DNA from: Burkholderia anthina
GTDB lineage: Bacteria > Pseudomonadota > Gammaproteobacteria > Burkholderiales > Burkholderiaceae
Assembly: GCF_902498995.1 (NCBI RefSeq)
Contig: NZ_CABVLY010000039.1
Span: 1 to 60,549, forward strand
Reading direction: 5' to 3'
Length of the DNA: 60,549 nt
The notes beneath the pieces were generated by a model, which saw nothing but the letters and a program-made list of their open reading frames with translations, made no database searches and had not been told where the DNA came from. This document shows positions 50,864 through 59,012 of this stretch, piece after piece; within the stretch, counting starts at the first letter, position 1, and each line of letters starts with the position of its first letter. A program made the translations under genes and the position numbers.

Positions 50864-51943
50864 ATGAAGCGGCGCGGATCGACCGTCGCGAGGCACGACT
50901 TGACCGATTCGCAACTTACCACGCAGCGTCCGGCGACGATCAGCGACGTCGCGCGCGAAGCCGGCACGGGCAAGACCAGCGTTTCTCGCTACCTGAACGG
51001 CGAGACGCACGTGCTGTCCGCCGATCTGCGCCAGCGGATCGAGGCGGCGATCGCCCGGCTCAACTACCGGCCGAACCAGATGGCGCGCGGGCTCAAGCGC
51101 GGCCGCAACCGGCTGCTCGGCATGCTCGCGGCCGACCTGACCAATCCCTACACCGTCGAAGTGCTGCAGGGCGTCGAGGCCGCGTGTCACGCGCTCGGCT
51201 ACATGCCGCTGATCTGTCACGCGGCGAACGAAGTCGAGATGGAGCGGCGCTTCCTGCAACTGCTCACGACGTATCGCGTCGAAGGGTTGATCGTCAACGC
51301 GCTCGGCGCCGAAGAGGAAGTGCTGCGCCCGCTGCGCGGCGGCGGCATTCCGGCCGTGCTCGTCGACCGGACCGTCGAGGGCTTCGAGGCCGACCTGATC
51401 GGCCTCGACAACGCCGATGCGATCGAGACGGCGCTCGCGCACCTGATCGAGCGCGGCTTCGATGCGATCCATTTCGTCGTGCAGCCGTTCGAGCAGGTCA
51501 GTTCGCGGCGCGTGCGCGAGGCCGCCTTCCGCGCGGCGCTCGACGCGCGCGGGCTGCCGGTGCCGCCGACGGTCGTACTCGACCTGAACGAACCCGATGC
51601 GGCCGCGGCGGCGCTCGCCGACCTCGACGCGCGCATCGACGCCGCGACGCAACGCGGCGTGCGCGCGGCGCTGTTCGCCGCGAACGCGCCGGTCGCGCTC
51701 GCGATCGCGCGCCATCTGCGCGCGCGTTTCGGTGCCGCGTGGCAGGCAAAGGCCGCGCTGCTGTCGATCGACGATCCCGAGTGGGCCGAGCTGATCGGCA
51801 TCACGACGATTCGCCAGCCGACCTACGAAATCGGCTACAAGGCCGTCGAATTCGTGCACGAACGCATCGACGGCGCGGCCGGCGACGTGCGCGTCGCGAT
51901 GCTGCCCGGCGAGTTGATTGCGCGCGCGTCGACGGCAAGCTGA
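50864..51943 (+). CDS. ptxS: LacI-family transcriptional regulator PtxS
   Basis: A 359-residue LacI-type repressor. The helix-turn-helix and hinge are at about 26-82 (ATISDVAREAGTGKTSVSRYLNGETHVLS, LNYRPNQMARGLKRGR), followed by a periplasmic-binding-protein-like effector domain. In Pseudomonas PtxS represses kguEKTD and is released by 2-ketogluconate. Position directly after kguD and the palindrome before kguE support the same role. The ATG at 50864 (MKRRGSTVARH) is chosen over an upstream in-frame ATG (50744) because the latter runs through the 34-bp repeat. Slightly long N-terminal lead for LacI. Confidence 0.88.
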   Translation: MKRRGSTVARHDLTDSQLTTQRPATISDVAREAGTGKTSVSRYLNGETHVLSADLRQRIEAAIARLNYRPNQMARGLKRGRNRLLGMLAADLTNPYTVEVLQGVEAACHALGYMPLICHAANEVEMERRFLQLLTTYRVEGLIVNALGAEEEVLRPLRGGGIPAVLVDRTVEGFEADLIGLDNADAIETALAHLIERGFDAIHFVVQPFEQVSSRRVREAAFRAALDARGLPVPPTVVLDLNEPDAAAAALADLDARIDAATQRGVRAALFAANAPVALAIARHLRARFGAAWQAKAALLSIDDPEWAELIGITTIRQPTYEIGYKAVEFVHERIDGAAGDVRVAMLPGELIARASTAS

Positions 51944-51997
51944 GTATCATTCGGGGCACGCAGCGCGTCAGGTGCGCTGCCCTGAACAAGGAAATAC

Positions 51998-52786
51998 ATG
52001 ACTGTCGCCCCCGTCACGCTGGCGGTGCTGATCGCCGCCACGCTGATCATCGCGCTGCTGCCGTTCGTTCTCTTCCGTATTTTGCGCAAGCCGCTTGCGC
52101 TCGACCGCCGCGACACGATCGTCGGCGTCGCCGTCTTCACGCTGTTCGCGATGATCGTCGAACGCGCTTTCCACGGTCTCGTGCTGAGCCAGACGCCGGC
52201 AGGCGGGTGGCTCACGCAGCCGCTCGCGTTCGTCGCATACAGCGCGCTCGCGACCGCCGTATTCGAGGAAGCCGGCCGCTATCTGGGGATGCGTTTCCTG
52301 AATCGCCGCTATGGCGCATCGGCCGGCGATGGTCGCGGCATCGGCTACGGGATCGGCCATGCGGGCGCCGAAGCGTGGTTCGTCGGCGTGCTCGTGTGGG
52401 GCCAGTGGTCGTATCTCGCGTGGCTCGCGAGCCGCGGCCAGCTCGAAACGCAGCTCGCGGACCTGCCGGGCGATACCGTCGTGCGGCTGCACGTGATGCT
52501 GGCGACGCTGTCGGCGCCGTCGATCCTGTTGTTGCTGCTCGAACGCTGCTCGGGCTTCGTGGTGCAGCTCGCGCTGTCGGTGCTGGTGTGGCGCGGCGTG
52601 CGCGCCGGCCGCGCAGGCGTGCTGCCGCTCGCGATCGTGCTGCATGCGCTCGCGCTCGCGCCGACGCTGCTTTACCAGGTCCGTGTGCTGCCGGCCGGAT
52701 GGCTCGAAGCCGTGTATTTCGTGCTGACCGCGATCCTGGTCGTCGTGCTGGTGAAAACGTGCCGGCCGCGGCGTGCGGCGGCCTGA
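51998..52786 (+). CDS. YhfC-family glutamic-type intramembrane protease
   Basis: A 262-residue membrane protein with about seven hydrophobic segments. The YhfC/CPBP-like active-site pattern is present: FEEAGRYLGMR at about 89-99 (paired glutamates), GHAGAEAW at about 121-128 (His and Glu) and a later LHALALAPT histidine. Such proteins are predicted membrane-embedded proteases; substrates are unknown. Start ATG 51998 follows AAGGAAA. It is probably co-transcribed with the small gene 14 bp downstream. Confidence 0.85.
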   Translation: MTVAPVTLAVLIAATLIIALLPFVLFRILRKPLALDRRDTIVGVAVFTLFAMIVERAFHGLVLSQTPAGGWLTQPLAFVAYSALATAVFEEAGRYLGMRFLNRRYGASAGDGRGIGYGIGHAGAEAWFVGVLVWGQWSYLAWLASRGQLETQLADLPGDTVVRLHVMLATLSAPSILLLLLERCSGFVVQLALSVLVWRGVRAGRAGVLPLAIVLHALALAPTLLYQVRVLPAGWLEAVYFVLTAILVVVLVKTCRPRRAAA

Positions 52787-52799
52787 CGGGAGAGCGGGA

Positions 52800-53162
52800 A
52801 TGGATGACTATCTGATCGAATGCCGGAGCGCTGAATTCGACGCGCTCGCGCGCGTGATCTGCGATCTCTTTCCGGAGCAGACGCGTTTTGTCGAAAGCAG
52901 CGACGCGCGCGGGCGGTTCCTGTCCGTGCACTGGCTCGCGATGCGTTTCGGCGCGACGCCGAAGCGGATGACGCTCGATATCCGTATCGTGCCGGCCGCG
53001 CTCGCGCGCTATCTGGCGCTTCGGCCGATGCAGCGCGCACGCAGCCACGCGGTGCTGCATGCGTATACGGAAGCGATGCTGGGTTCGCTCGAGGAGCGGC
53101 ACGCGGCCGGCCAGGCCATCGAGCGCGACGCGGAACTCGAACTCGACGAAGATTTCGCGTAA
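52800..53162 (+). CDS. Hypothetical protein
   Basis: A 120-residue soluble protein, MDDYLIECRSAEFDALARVICDLF at the start and an acidic tail (ERDAELELDEDFA). The middle has RMTLDIRIVPAALARYLALRP. I do not recognise the family with certainty; it could be one of the Burkholderia-specific DUFs. The ATG at 52800 overlaps a GGGAA purine run. It follows the YhfC-like gene closely and converges on the PGDYG gene. Confidence 0.75.
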   Translation: MDDYLIECRSAEFDALARVICDLFPEQTRFVESSDARGRFLSVHWLAMRFGATPKRMTLDIRIVPAALARYLALRPMQRARSHAVLHAYTEAMLGSLEERHAAGQAIERDAELELDEDFA

Positions 53163-53168
53163 GCGTAA

Positions 53169-53189
53169 GCGCCGGCGCAATGCCGGCGC
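53169..53189. terminator. 8-bp inverted repeat between convergent genes
   Basis: GCGCCGGC (53169-53176) and GCCGGCGC (53182-53189) pair around a 5-nt loop in the 33-bp gap between two convergent stop codons. No T-tract. Confidence 0.45.
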
Positions 53190-53195
53190 GGCCGG

Positions 53196-53627
53196 TTACG
53201 CGTCGTGGTAGACCTGCGCGAAGCGCTGTGCCTGCACGACGCCGTAGTCGCCGGGCGCATATTGCATCACCCAGTCGCCGGCGATGCCGCGCAGCGTGTC
53301 GCCGTTTTCCGAGCGGGCAATCGTAAACGGCTCGTCCATCCGGCGGGCGAGCACGACGGTCGGCCGGTTCCGGTACGCGCCCGGCGCGCCGTGCACGAGC
53401 GCGGAGTCCGCGGGCAGGTACTTGGCATCGAAGCGCGCGCGCGACACGACCCAGCGATCGCCGGTCGAACCGGTGATCAGCGCGTCGCCCGCGACGTAGC
53501 GGTTCGGGCCTTCGAGGCTCATCAGTTCGCCGTCGGCATCCGCGAAGGCGACCGCGACGGTTTCGTCCTTGACGACGCGACGGGCCTGCGGATCGGTACG
53601 CAGATCGAGGTGCTTGAGTTCGAGCAT
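53196..53627 (-). CDS. PGDYG-domain protein
   Basis: A 143-residue soluble protein beginning MLELKHLDLRTDPQARR. The sequence contains the PGDYG motif (QYAPGDYGVVQAQRF near the C-terminus) that names a small family with unknown function, and GDWVMQY just before it. No signal peptide or membrane segment. The ATG at 53627 is preferred because longer in-frame versions read into the neighbouring gene. Confidence 0.8.
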   Translation of the reverse strand: MLELKHLDLRTDPQARRVVKDETVAVAFADADGELMSLEGPNRYVAGDALITGSTGDRWVVSRARFDAKYLPADSALVHGAPGAYRNRPTVVLARRMDEPFTIARSENGDTLRGIAGDWVMQYAPGDYGVVQAQRFAQVYHDA

Positions 53628-53755
53628 GGCGGGGAAGTGCGGGAAAAGCCGGCAGCTTATCCCGAAATCGGCGCGCCGTGTGACGCGCCGACTGCCTGCG
53701 GGACGCGCGGCGCCGTTCGGCCCGGACGGGCAGCGCGGCGCCGGCAATGCGGAGA

Positions 53756-54304
53756 TCAGGGCTGGGCGGGAGCGCTTGCGGCGGGCGCGGCGGCTGCCTT
53801 GCCTTCCTTGCTCCTGGCCTTGCCCTTGCCGCGGTGTTCGCCGCCGTGGTGCAGCCAGTTGCGGAACGTCGTGTCGGCCAGCGCCTTCTGTTCGGCCGGG
53901 AAGCTCTCGTAGAGCGGCGCGAAGGCGTCGGCGAGCTTCTTCGCGCCGTCCGCGTTCGCCTGCGCGAGCTCCGCGTACTGCTTCACGTCGTCGACCGCCG
54001 ACACGTTGTGGTTCTCGATCCGCGCGCGATAGAGGCGGCCCATCGTTTCGCCGTTCTCGCGCATCGCGTCGGCGAACGTTTTCCACTGCGGTTCCTGCGC
54101 CGACGTGATCTTCAACTGGTCGTGCAGATACTTGATGCGCTGCTCGATGCGCGCTTCACGGTGCGCCGCACGCTGCTCGGCGCTCGGTGCCGACGCGGCC
54201 GTCGGCGTGGCCGCGGCCGGAGCGGGCTGCGATTGCGGTTGGGTCTGCGCGAATGCACTGGCCGCAACGACGAGCGTAGCGAGGGTGAGCGAGATTTTCT
54301 TCAT
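53756..54304 (-). CDS. Spy/CpxP-like periplasmic protein (LTXXQ family)
   Basis: A 182-residue exported protein. The signal peptide MKKISLTLATLVVAASAFA is followed by a Gln/Pro/Ala-rich linker (20-45). A helical domain with RIEQRIKYLHDQLKITSAQEPQWKTFADAMREN at about 52-84 is the LTxxQ-type motif. It ends with a basic/Ala-rich tail (GGEHRGKGKARSKEGKAAAA). Spy-like proteins act as periplasmic chaperones under envelope stress. It is divergent from an Lrp/AsnC gene with 360 bp between them. Confidence 0.85.
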   Translation of the reverse strand: MKKISLTLATLVVAASAFAQTQPQSQPAPAAATPTAASAPSAEQRAAHREARIEQRIKYLHDQLKITSAQEPQWKTFADAMRENGETMGRLYRARIENHNVSAVDDVKQYAELAQANADGAKKLADAFAPLYESFPAEQKALADTTFRNWLHHGGEHRGKGKARSKEGKAAAAPAASAPAQP

Positions 54305-54664
54305 GGTTGGCTCTCCGGGGTGGTGTCGTGCGAGCGGGCGCGGCGGCAACTGCCGCGAGCGCGCATCTCGCGTCGCCGCTATTAGTAGCACGTTGTGCAC
54401 GACACGACAGCGAAAGCGACACTTGCTTACAACCGATACGAATAGAAATTGAAAGGGACATAGTGGGTGGACGCGGTGTCGGGCACGTTCGGGCGACGAC
54501 GGCAGCGCTCGATCGGCGCGCGATCGATGCGTGCGAAACAGGCCGCGCGATGTCCCGGTGCGATCGTTGCCACGATGCACGATCCCGGTTGGGCGGCCCG
54601 GCGTTCGGCGCTATCATCGCGTCACGTTCCATTTCGCCGGTGCGCTGCACGCCGGCCCAGCCTC
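54305..54664. other. Intergenic region between spy-like gene and Lrp-family gene
   Basis: These 360 bp hold no credible gene. An AT-richer segment at 54420-54465 (CTTACAACC, AATAGAAATTGAAAGGG) probably contains the divergent promoters. GTGCAC-centred dyads occur near 54390. Confidence 0.4.
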
Positions 54665-55129
54665 ATGCGTCCACCCCGCCTCGACCAACTCGACGACCTC
54701 GACCGGCAACTCGTTGCGCTGCTGCAAGCGGATGCGCGCGCAAGCGTCGCCGATCTCGCGCGGCAGCTCGACGTCGCGCGCACGACCGTCGTCGCACGCA
54801 TCGCGCGGCTCGAGCGGACGAACGTGATTGCCGGATACAGCGTGAGGCTCGGACAGGATGTGCTCGATGCGAGCATTTACGCGTACGTCGGCATCATCCT
54901 CACGCCGAAGTTCGGCAAGGACGTGCTGCGCAGGCTCGACCGGATGCCCGAGGTGCAGTTGCTGTGCGCGGTGAGCGGCGAGTACGACTATGTCGCCTGG
55001 CTGCGCGCCGATTCGCCGGAGCGCCTCAACGATCTGCTCGACCAGATCGGCACGCTCGAGGGCGTCGAGCGCACGACGACGTCGATCATTCTGTCGCGCA
55101 AGATCGATCGCGGCACGATCGGCGGGTAA
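54665..55129 (+). CDS. Lrp/AsnC family transcriptional regulator
   Basis: A 154-residue regulator. The helix-turn-helix is at about 7-55 (DDLDRQLVALLQADARASVADLARQLDVARTTVVARIARLERTN). The ligand-binding RAM domain (about 72-145) has IYAYVGIILTPKFGKDVLRRLDRMPEVQLLCAVSGEYDYVAWL. It lies upstream of and in the same direction as a saccharopine-dehydrogenase-like gene whose promoter region contains an Lrp-like dyad, so it may regulate amino-acid (possibly lysine) catabolism. The ligand is not known. Confidence 0.92.
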   Translation: MRPPRLDQLDDLDRQLVALLQADARASVADLARQLDVARTTVVARIARLERTNVIAGYSVRLGQDVLDASIYAYVGIILTPKFGKDVLRRLDRMPEVQLLCAVSGEYDYVAWLRADSPERLNDLLDQIGTLEGVERTTTSIILSRKIDRGTIGG

Positions 55130-55428
55130 TGCGTCGCGTGCGGCGTCGCGCGTGACGTCGCAGCGCGATCGTTGCGCAGGCCTTCCTCCTTTATCTTTCA
55201 TTGACGCTCGCCGTTTGCGCTTGCCGCAGGGCGGCGCGTTGGCGTGCGCATCGTCACGCCGGCGTCGTTGCGTCGACTGCTGCCGGTGCCGGCGCGAGCA
55301 ACGGCTCATGCGCCTTCCTGCATTCCGCCTCGACCCCGTTTGAGTTCGTTCTTTCCGAGCGCCCGGACGCCGCTTGCGCGGCCCGTTGCAGCCGGCGATT
55401 GATACGATTTTCAGACGGTTTGGTCGTT

Positions 55429-55445
55429 ACGACGAAAAATGTCGT
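55429..55445. promoter_or_regulatory. Lrp-like dyad
   Basis: ACGAC (55429-55433) and GTCGT (55441-55445) flank an A-rich GAAAAAT centre. This resembles Lrp/AsnC sites (short arms, AT centre). It lies about 43 bp upstream of the -35 box, in an activating position, and an Lrp-type gene is adjacent. Confidence 0.45.
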
Positions 55446-55487
55446 CATTCCGTCGAATCCATCGGTCGTTTCGCATCATTCTTCGTC

Positions 55488-55516
55488 TTGGAACTGATTT
55501 TGCGCGTCCCTAAACT
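55488..55516 (+). promoter_or_regulatory. Sigma-70 promoter of saccharopine-dehydrogenase-like gene
   Basis: TTGGAA (55488-55493), 17 bp spacing, TAAACT (55511-55516). This is close to consensus for a high-GC genome. The start would be near 55523, giving a ~50-nt leader to the ATG at 55574. Confidence 0.6.
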
Positions 55517-55573
55517 GTGTTCATGGCTCGACGCCGTACACAAACACCAAACCCATCATCAGGAGATAAGCGC

Positions 55574-56674
55574 ATGAAAATCGCCATCGTCGGCGCAGGT
55601 CTGATCGGCCACACCATTGCTCACATGCTGCGTGAAACGGGCGACTACGAAGTTGTCGCGTTCGACCGCGATGCCGATGCGCTCGCGAAGCTGTCGCGCG
55701 AAGGGATCGCGACGCAGCGTGTCGATTCGGCCGACGCCAATGCGATCCGTGAAGCCGTGAAGGGTTTCGATGCGCTCGTCAACGCGCTGCCGTACTACCT
55801 CGCGGTCAACGTCGCGGCCGCTGCGAAGGCTGCCGGCGTTCACTACTTCGACCTGACCGAAGACGTGCGCGCGACCCACGCAATCCGCGAACTCGCCGAC
55901 GGTTCGGACCGTGCATTCATGCCGCAGTGCGGCCTCGCACCGGGCTTCATCGGCATCGCCGCACACGAGCTCGTGAACGGCTTCAGCGAAGTGCGCGACG
56001 TGAAGATGCGCGTCGGCGCGCTGCCCGAGTATCCGACCAATGCGCTGAAGTACAACCTGACGTGGAGCGTCGACGGTCTGATCAACGAATACTGCCAGCC
56101 GTGCGAAGCGATCCGCGACGGCCGCAAGCAGTGGGTGCAGCCGCTCGAAGGCCTCGAGCACTTCTCGCTGGACGGCACCGAATACGAAGCGTTCAATACG
56201 TCGGGCGGCCTGGGCACGCTGTGCGAGACGCTGTCGGGCAAGGTCGAGACGCTCGACTACAAGTCGGTGCGCTATCCGGGCCACCGCGAACTCGTGCAGT
56301 TCCTGCTCGAAGACCTGCGCCTGTCGAGCGACCGCGACACGCTGAAGTCGATCATGCGCCGCGCCGTGCCGTCGACGAAGCAGGACGTCGTGCTCGTGTT
56401 CGTCACGGTGACGGGCGTGAAGGACGGCCAGCTCGTGCAGGACGTGTTCACCCGCAAGATCTTCGCGAAGGACGTGTGCGGGATGCACATGAGCGCGATC
56501 CAGATCACGACGGCCGGCGCGATGTGTGCGGTGCTGGATCTGTTCCGCGAAAAGAAGCTGCCGCAGAGCGGCTTCATCCCGCAGGAAAAAGTGTCGCTGA
56601 AGGCGTTCCTCGCGAACCGCTTCGGCAAGCTGTACGAAGGCGGCACGATGGAGCGCGTGCACGAAGTCGCCTGA
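55574..56674 (+). CDS. Saccharopine dehydrogenase family protein (lysine dehydrogenase-like)
   Basis: A 366-residue NAD(P)-dependent enzyme. The N-terminal Rossmann motif is IVGAGLIGHTIAHML at 4-18. VNALPYYLAVNVAAAAKAAGVHYFDLTED at about 74-102 and MPQCGLAPGFIGIAAHELV are the saccharopine-dehydrogenase/L-lysine dehydrogenase blocks, followed by a C-terminal catalytic domain. Length fits one-domain lysine 6-dehydrogenase-like proteins better than full saccharopine dehydrogenase. AGGAG at 55561-55565 precedes the ATG. The neighbouring Lrp gene suggests amino-acid-dependent expression. The substrate is inferred. Confidence 0.85.
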   Translation: MKIAIVGAGLIGHTIAHMLRETGDYEVVAFDRDADALAKLSREGIATQRVDSADANAIREAVKGFDALVNALPYYLAVNVAAAAKAAGVHYFDLTEDVRATHAIRELADGSDRAFMPQCGLAPGFIGIAAHELVNGFSEVRDVKMRVGALPEYPTNALKYNLTWSVDGLINEYCQPCEAIRDGRKQWVQPLEGLEHFSLDGTEYEAFNTSGGLGTLCETLSGKVETLDYKSVRYPGHRELVQFLLEDLRLSSDRDTLKSIMRRAVPSTKQDVVLVFVTVTGVKDGQLVQDVFTRKIFAKDVCGMHMSAIQITTAGAMCAVLDLFREKKLPQSGFIPQEKVSLKAFLANRFGKLYEGGTMERVHEVA

Positions 56675-56705
56675 CGCGGATCGATGGCACGAGGGCCGTG
56701 TGACG

Positions 56706-56743
56706 ACGCCGGGAGCGCAGCAGCGCTTCCGGCGTTGTTTTTT
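56706..56743 (+). terminator. Rho-independent terminator after saccharopine-dehydrogenase-like gene
   Basis: A 13-bp stem (56706-56718 with 56723-56735, one G-T pair) and AGCA loop are followed by TGTTTTTT. Confidence 0.93.
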
Positions 56744-56775
56744 AGGCACGGAAGAAGAGAAGGGCGGTGGCCCGT

Positions 56776-57402
56776 TCAGGCCGGCAGCGGCGGAACGATC
56801 GTCGCTTGCGGCACGGGCGGCGCCGGGGGCGCGATGCGGTACAGCAGCGTCTCGACGTCGGCGTCGGACGGCGCGGTATTGTCGAACATCACGATCCCGT
56901 CGCATTCGTCGCCGGTCGGCACGAAGCGGCGTTGCCGGTATTCGTCCCAGTGCGCGAGCTTGTAGGCGTCGTTCGGGTTGCCGCGCGCGACGATCCGCTC
57001 GTGCGCGACGTCTTCGGCCGTATGAACCCAGACGACGGTCAGCGTGACGTCGGGCGCAATGCCGAGCCACGCGCGATCGAGGATGCGCCGGTCGCGTACT
57101 TCGCGCGACAGCGGGCCGACCACCAGCGCGCCGATGCCGAGCGCGAGGTTTTCGCGGGCGGTGTCGAGCAGGCCCTGGTATTCGGGGTCGCGCAGATGCT
57201 TCAGATAGAGCGGGCTGTCGCGGTCGTTCGGGTCCGACGTGAGGGCGCCCATCGCGGCCGAGCTGTAGCGGCCGTACAGCGTGTCCTTGTCGAGCAGGCA
57301 GAAGGCCTCGCCGGTCGCGCGCATCAGCGGCCCGATCAGCCGCTTCGCGAGCGTGGTCTTGCCGGTGCCGGCATGGCCGCAAAAGAACACCAGGTGGGTC
57401 AC
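56776..57402 (-). CDS. P-loop kinase/AAA-type ATPase, coupled to cydX
   Basis: A 208-residue protein starting with GTG (VTHLVFFCGHAGTGKTTLAKRL). Walker A is GHAGTGKT at about 9-16, followed by LLDKDTLYGRYSS, a lid-like Arg-rich region (SREVRDRRILDRAW) and VVWVHTAEDVAHERIVARGN. This is the layout of small gluconate-kinase or chloramphenicol-phosphotransferase-like P-loop kinases, cytosolic, substrate unknown. Its GTG overlaps the cydX stop (GTGA), so the two are translationally coupled. It ends with a Pro/Ala-rich tail. Confidence 0.82.
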   Translation of the reverse strand: MTHLVFFCGHAGTGKTTLAKRLIGPLMRATGEAFCLLDKDTLYGRYSSAAMGALTSDPNDRDSPLYLKHLRDPEYQGLLDTARENLALGIGALVVGPLSREVRDRRILDRAWLGIAPDVTLTVVWVHTAEDVAHERIVARGNPNDAYKLAHWDEYRQRRFVPTGDECDGIVMFDNTAPSDADVETLLYRIAPPAPPVPQATIVPPLPA

Positions 57403-57545
57403 GAATACCGGCTCCGCGAACCCGCACGCGACGTGTCGGAGCGCTTGTCGTCGCGCGAGAACACTTCCGCTTCCAGCCACATCGCATTGATGATGCCGAA
57501 GCCGAGGGCCACACCGATGCCGAGTATCCACGCGAAATACCACAT
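57399..57545 (-). CDS. cydX: Orphan CydX-like small subunit of cytochrome bd oxidase
   Basis: A 48-residue protein with one membrane helix. MWYFAWILG...FGIINAMWLE at residues 1-25 is closely similar to the CydX/YbgT family (E. coli MWYFAWILGTLLACSFGVI), which stabilises the heme site of cytochrome bd. The remaining 20 residues are a basic/Ser-rich cytoplasmic tail unlike E. coli CydX. AGGAG precedes the ATG at 57545. No cydA or cydB is in the window, so the gene is detached from the oxidase operon and instead coupled to a P-loop kinase. Confidence 0.88.
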   Translation of the reverse strand: MWYFAWILGIGVALGFGIINAMWLEAEVFSRDDKRSDTSRAGSRSRYS

Positions 57546-57724
57546 GGGCTTGTCTCCTGGACGGTTGGGGCGCACGAGCGTGCCGTGAGCCTGTCGAAGC
57601 GATGCCGCGTGCAGCCTGCGGCGCATGCAGTTCGATCATGACCAATATCGGCGCGACGCGCAAGCCGGGCCGCCGGCGCGGCAAACCGGTAAACTGACGC
57701 GCAAACGGCAACATCACGGACACC

Positions 57725-58702
57725 ATGCTGATCAACTGTGCTGCATACCAGGACGGCCGCAAGCTGGCCGACATCGATATCGACGCCATCAGTGACTACG
57801 TGTCGAAACCCGAGTGTTTCGTGTGGGTGGCGCTGAAGGATCCGACGCCCGAGGAAATCGATCTGATGGGCGAAGAGTTCGGGCTGCACGAGCTGGCGCT
57901 CGAGGATGCCCGCAACGGGCATCAGCGGGCGAAGATCGAGGAGTACGGCGACTCGCTGTTCGCCGTGCTGCACACGGTCGAACTCGACGACGACGACGAA
58001 TTCAAGGTCGGCGAGATGAACGTGTTCGTCGGCTCGAACTACGTGCTGTCGATCCGCAACCATACGGAACAGGACTTCCGCGAGGTGCGCAAGCGCTGCG
58101 AGCGCGAGCCGCATCTGCTGAAGGAAGGCTCGGCGTTCGTGTTCTATGCGCTGATGGACCAGATCGTCGATCGCTATTTCCCGATCCTCGAGACGCTCGG
58201 CAGCGAGCTCGAGGAGCTCGAGGACCGCATCTTCACGAAGGCTTCGCCGTCATCGTCGCGCGCGATCATCGAGGATCTCTATTCGCTCAAGCGTCGGCTC
58301 GTGATGCTGTACCAGCACACGGCGCCGCTGCTCGAACCGCTCGCGAAGCTCACCGGCGGCCGGATTCCGCAGGTCTGCAGCGGGATGGAACATTATTTCC
58401 GCGACGTGTACGACCATCTGCAGCGGATCGTGAAGACGATCGAAGGGCGGCGCGAGATGGTCGTGACCGCGATCCAGGTCAACCTCGGGATGATCTCGCT
58501 CGCCGAGAACGAGGTGACCAAGCGGCTCGGTTCGTTCGCCGCGCTGTTCGCGATTCCGACGATGATCGCCGGCATCTACGGGATGAACTTCGCGAACATG
58601 CCCGAGCTGCATCTCAAATACGGCTTCTACGGCTGCATCGCGGTGATGCTCGCGGCCGATCTCGGGCTGTGGTGGCGGTTCAAGCGGGCGGGGTGGCTGT
58701 AG
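57725..58702 (+). CDS. corA: Magnesium/cobalt transporter CorA
   Basis: A 325-residue metal-ion channel. The large N-terminal cytoplasmic domain (1-255) ends in the long stalk helix. Two C-terminal transmembrane helices follow, with the selectivity motif YGMNF between them (IPTMIAGIYGMNFANMPEL). An acidic/basic willow-helix pattern (SELEELEDRIF) is visible. CorA forms pentamers for Mg2+ (and Co2+/Ni2+) uptake. It stands alone; a short hairpin at 58701-58726 separates it from the convergent yciI gene. Confidence 0.95.
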   Translation: MLINCAAYQDGRKLADIDIDAISDYVSKPECFVWVALKDPTPEEIDLMGEEFGLHELALEDARNGHQRAKIEEYGDSLFAVLHTVELDDDDEFKVGEMNVFVGSNYVLSIRNHTEQDFREVRKRCEREPHLLKEGSAFVFYALMDQIVDRYFPILETLGSELEELEDRIFTKASPSSSRAIIEDLYSLKRRLVMLYQHTAPLLEPLAKLTGGRIPQVCSGMEHYFRDVYDHLQRIVKTIEGRREMVVTAIQVNLGMISLAENEVTKRLGSFAALFAIPTMIAGIYGMNFANMPELHLKYGFYGCIAVMLAADLGLWWRFKRAGWL

Positions 58703-58726
58703 CCGCGCCTGTCGCCGTGCGCGGCT
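58701..58726. terminator. Hairpin between convergent corA and yciI-like genes
   Basis: AGCCGCGC (58701-58708) and GCGCGGCT (58719-58726) pair exactly around a 10-nt loop, overlapping both stop codons. No T-tract. Confidence 0.4.
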
Positions 58727-59012
58727 AGCGCGGTGCGTGCTTGCCGACCACGACACGCCATGGCCGCACGCGCCACGACTTGACGAGGCCGTTCTGCACG
58801 TACGGATCGGCGCGCGCGAACGATTCGGCGGCCTCCGGCGAATCGCCTTCGAACACGAGCACGGCCAGGTCGGCCGGATCCTGCAACGCGCCGGCGAGCA
58901 CGAGCTCGCCGCGTTCGGTTGCGGCCTGCGCGAGTGCGAGGTGCTCGGCGCGGAACGGTTCGCGCCGGGCCAGGTAATCGTCGACGAGATCGTAGATCAG
59001 CTGGTAATGCAT
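58725..59012 (-). CDS. YciI family protein
   Basis: A 95-residue YCII-like protein. YQLIYDLVDDYLARREPFRAEHLALAQAATERGELVLAGAL gives the ferredoxin-like fold with the conserved His-rich strand, and PYVQNGLVKSWRVRPWRVVVG is the typical C-terminal strand. Members are probably small enzymes with an active-site His/Asp; the reaction is unknown. The start at 59012 gives the normal length; an upstream in-frame start exists but adds low-complexity sequence. Confidence 0.88.
   Translation of the reverse strand: MHYQLIYDLVDDYLARREPFRAEHLALAQAATERGELVLAGALQDPADLAVLVFEGDSPEAAESFARADPYVQNGLVKSWRVRPWRVVVGKHAPR

Larger units (their letters stand above)
55130..55573. other. Regulatory intergenic region upstream of saccharopine-dehydrogenase-like gene
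   Basis: These 444 bp are markedly AT-richer after 55390 and contain an Lrp-like dyad and a good sigma-70 promoter (separate entries). I see no gene in the first 250 bp. Confidence 0.5.
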
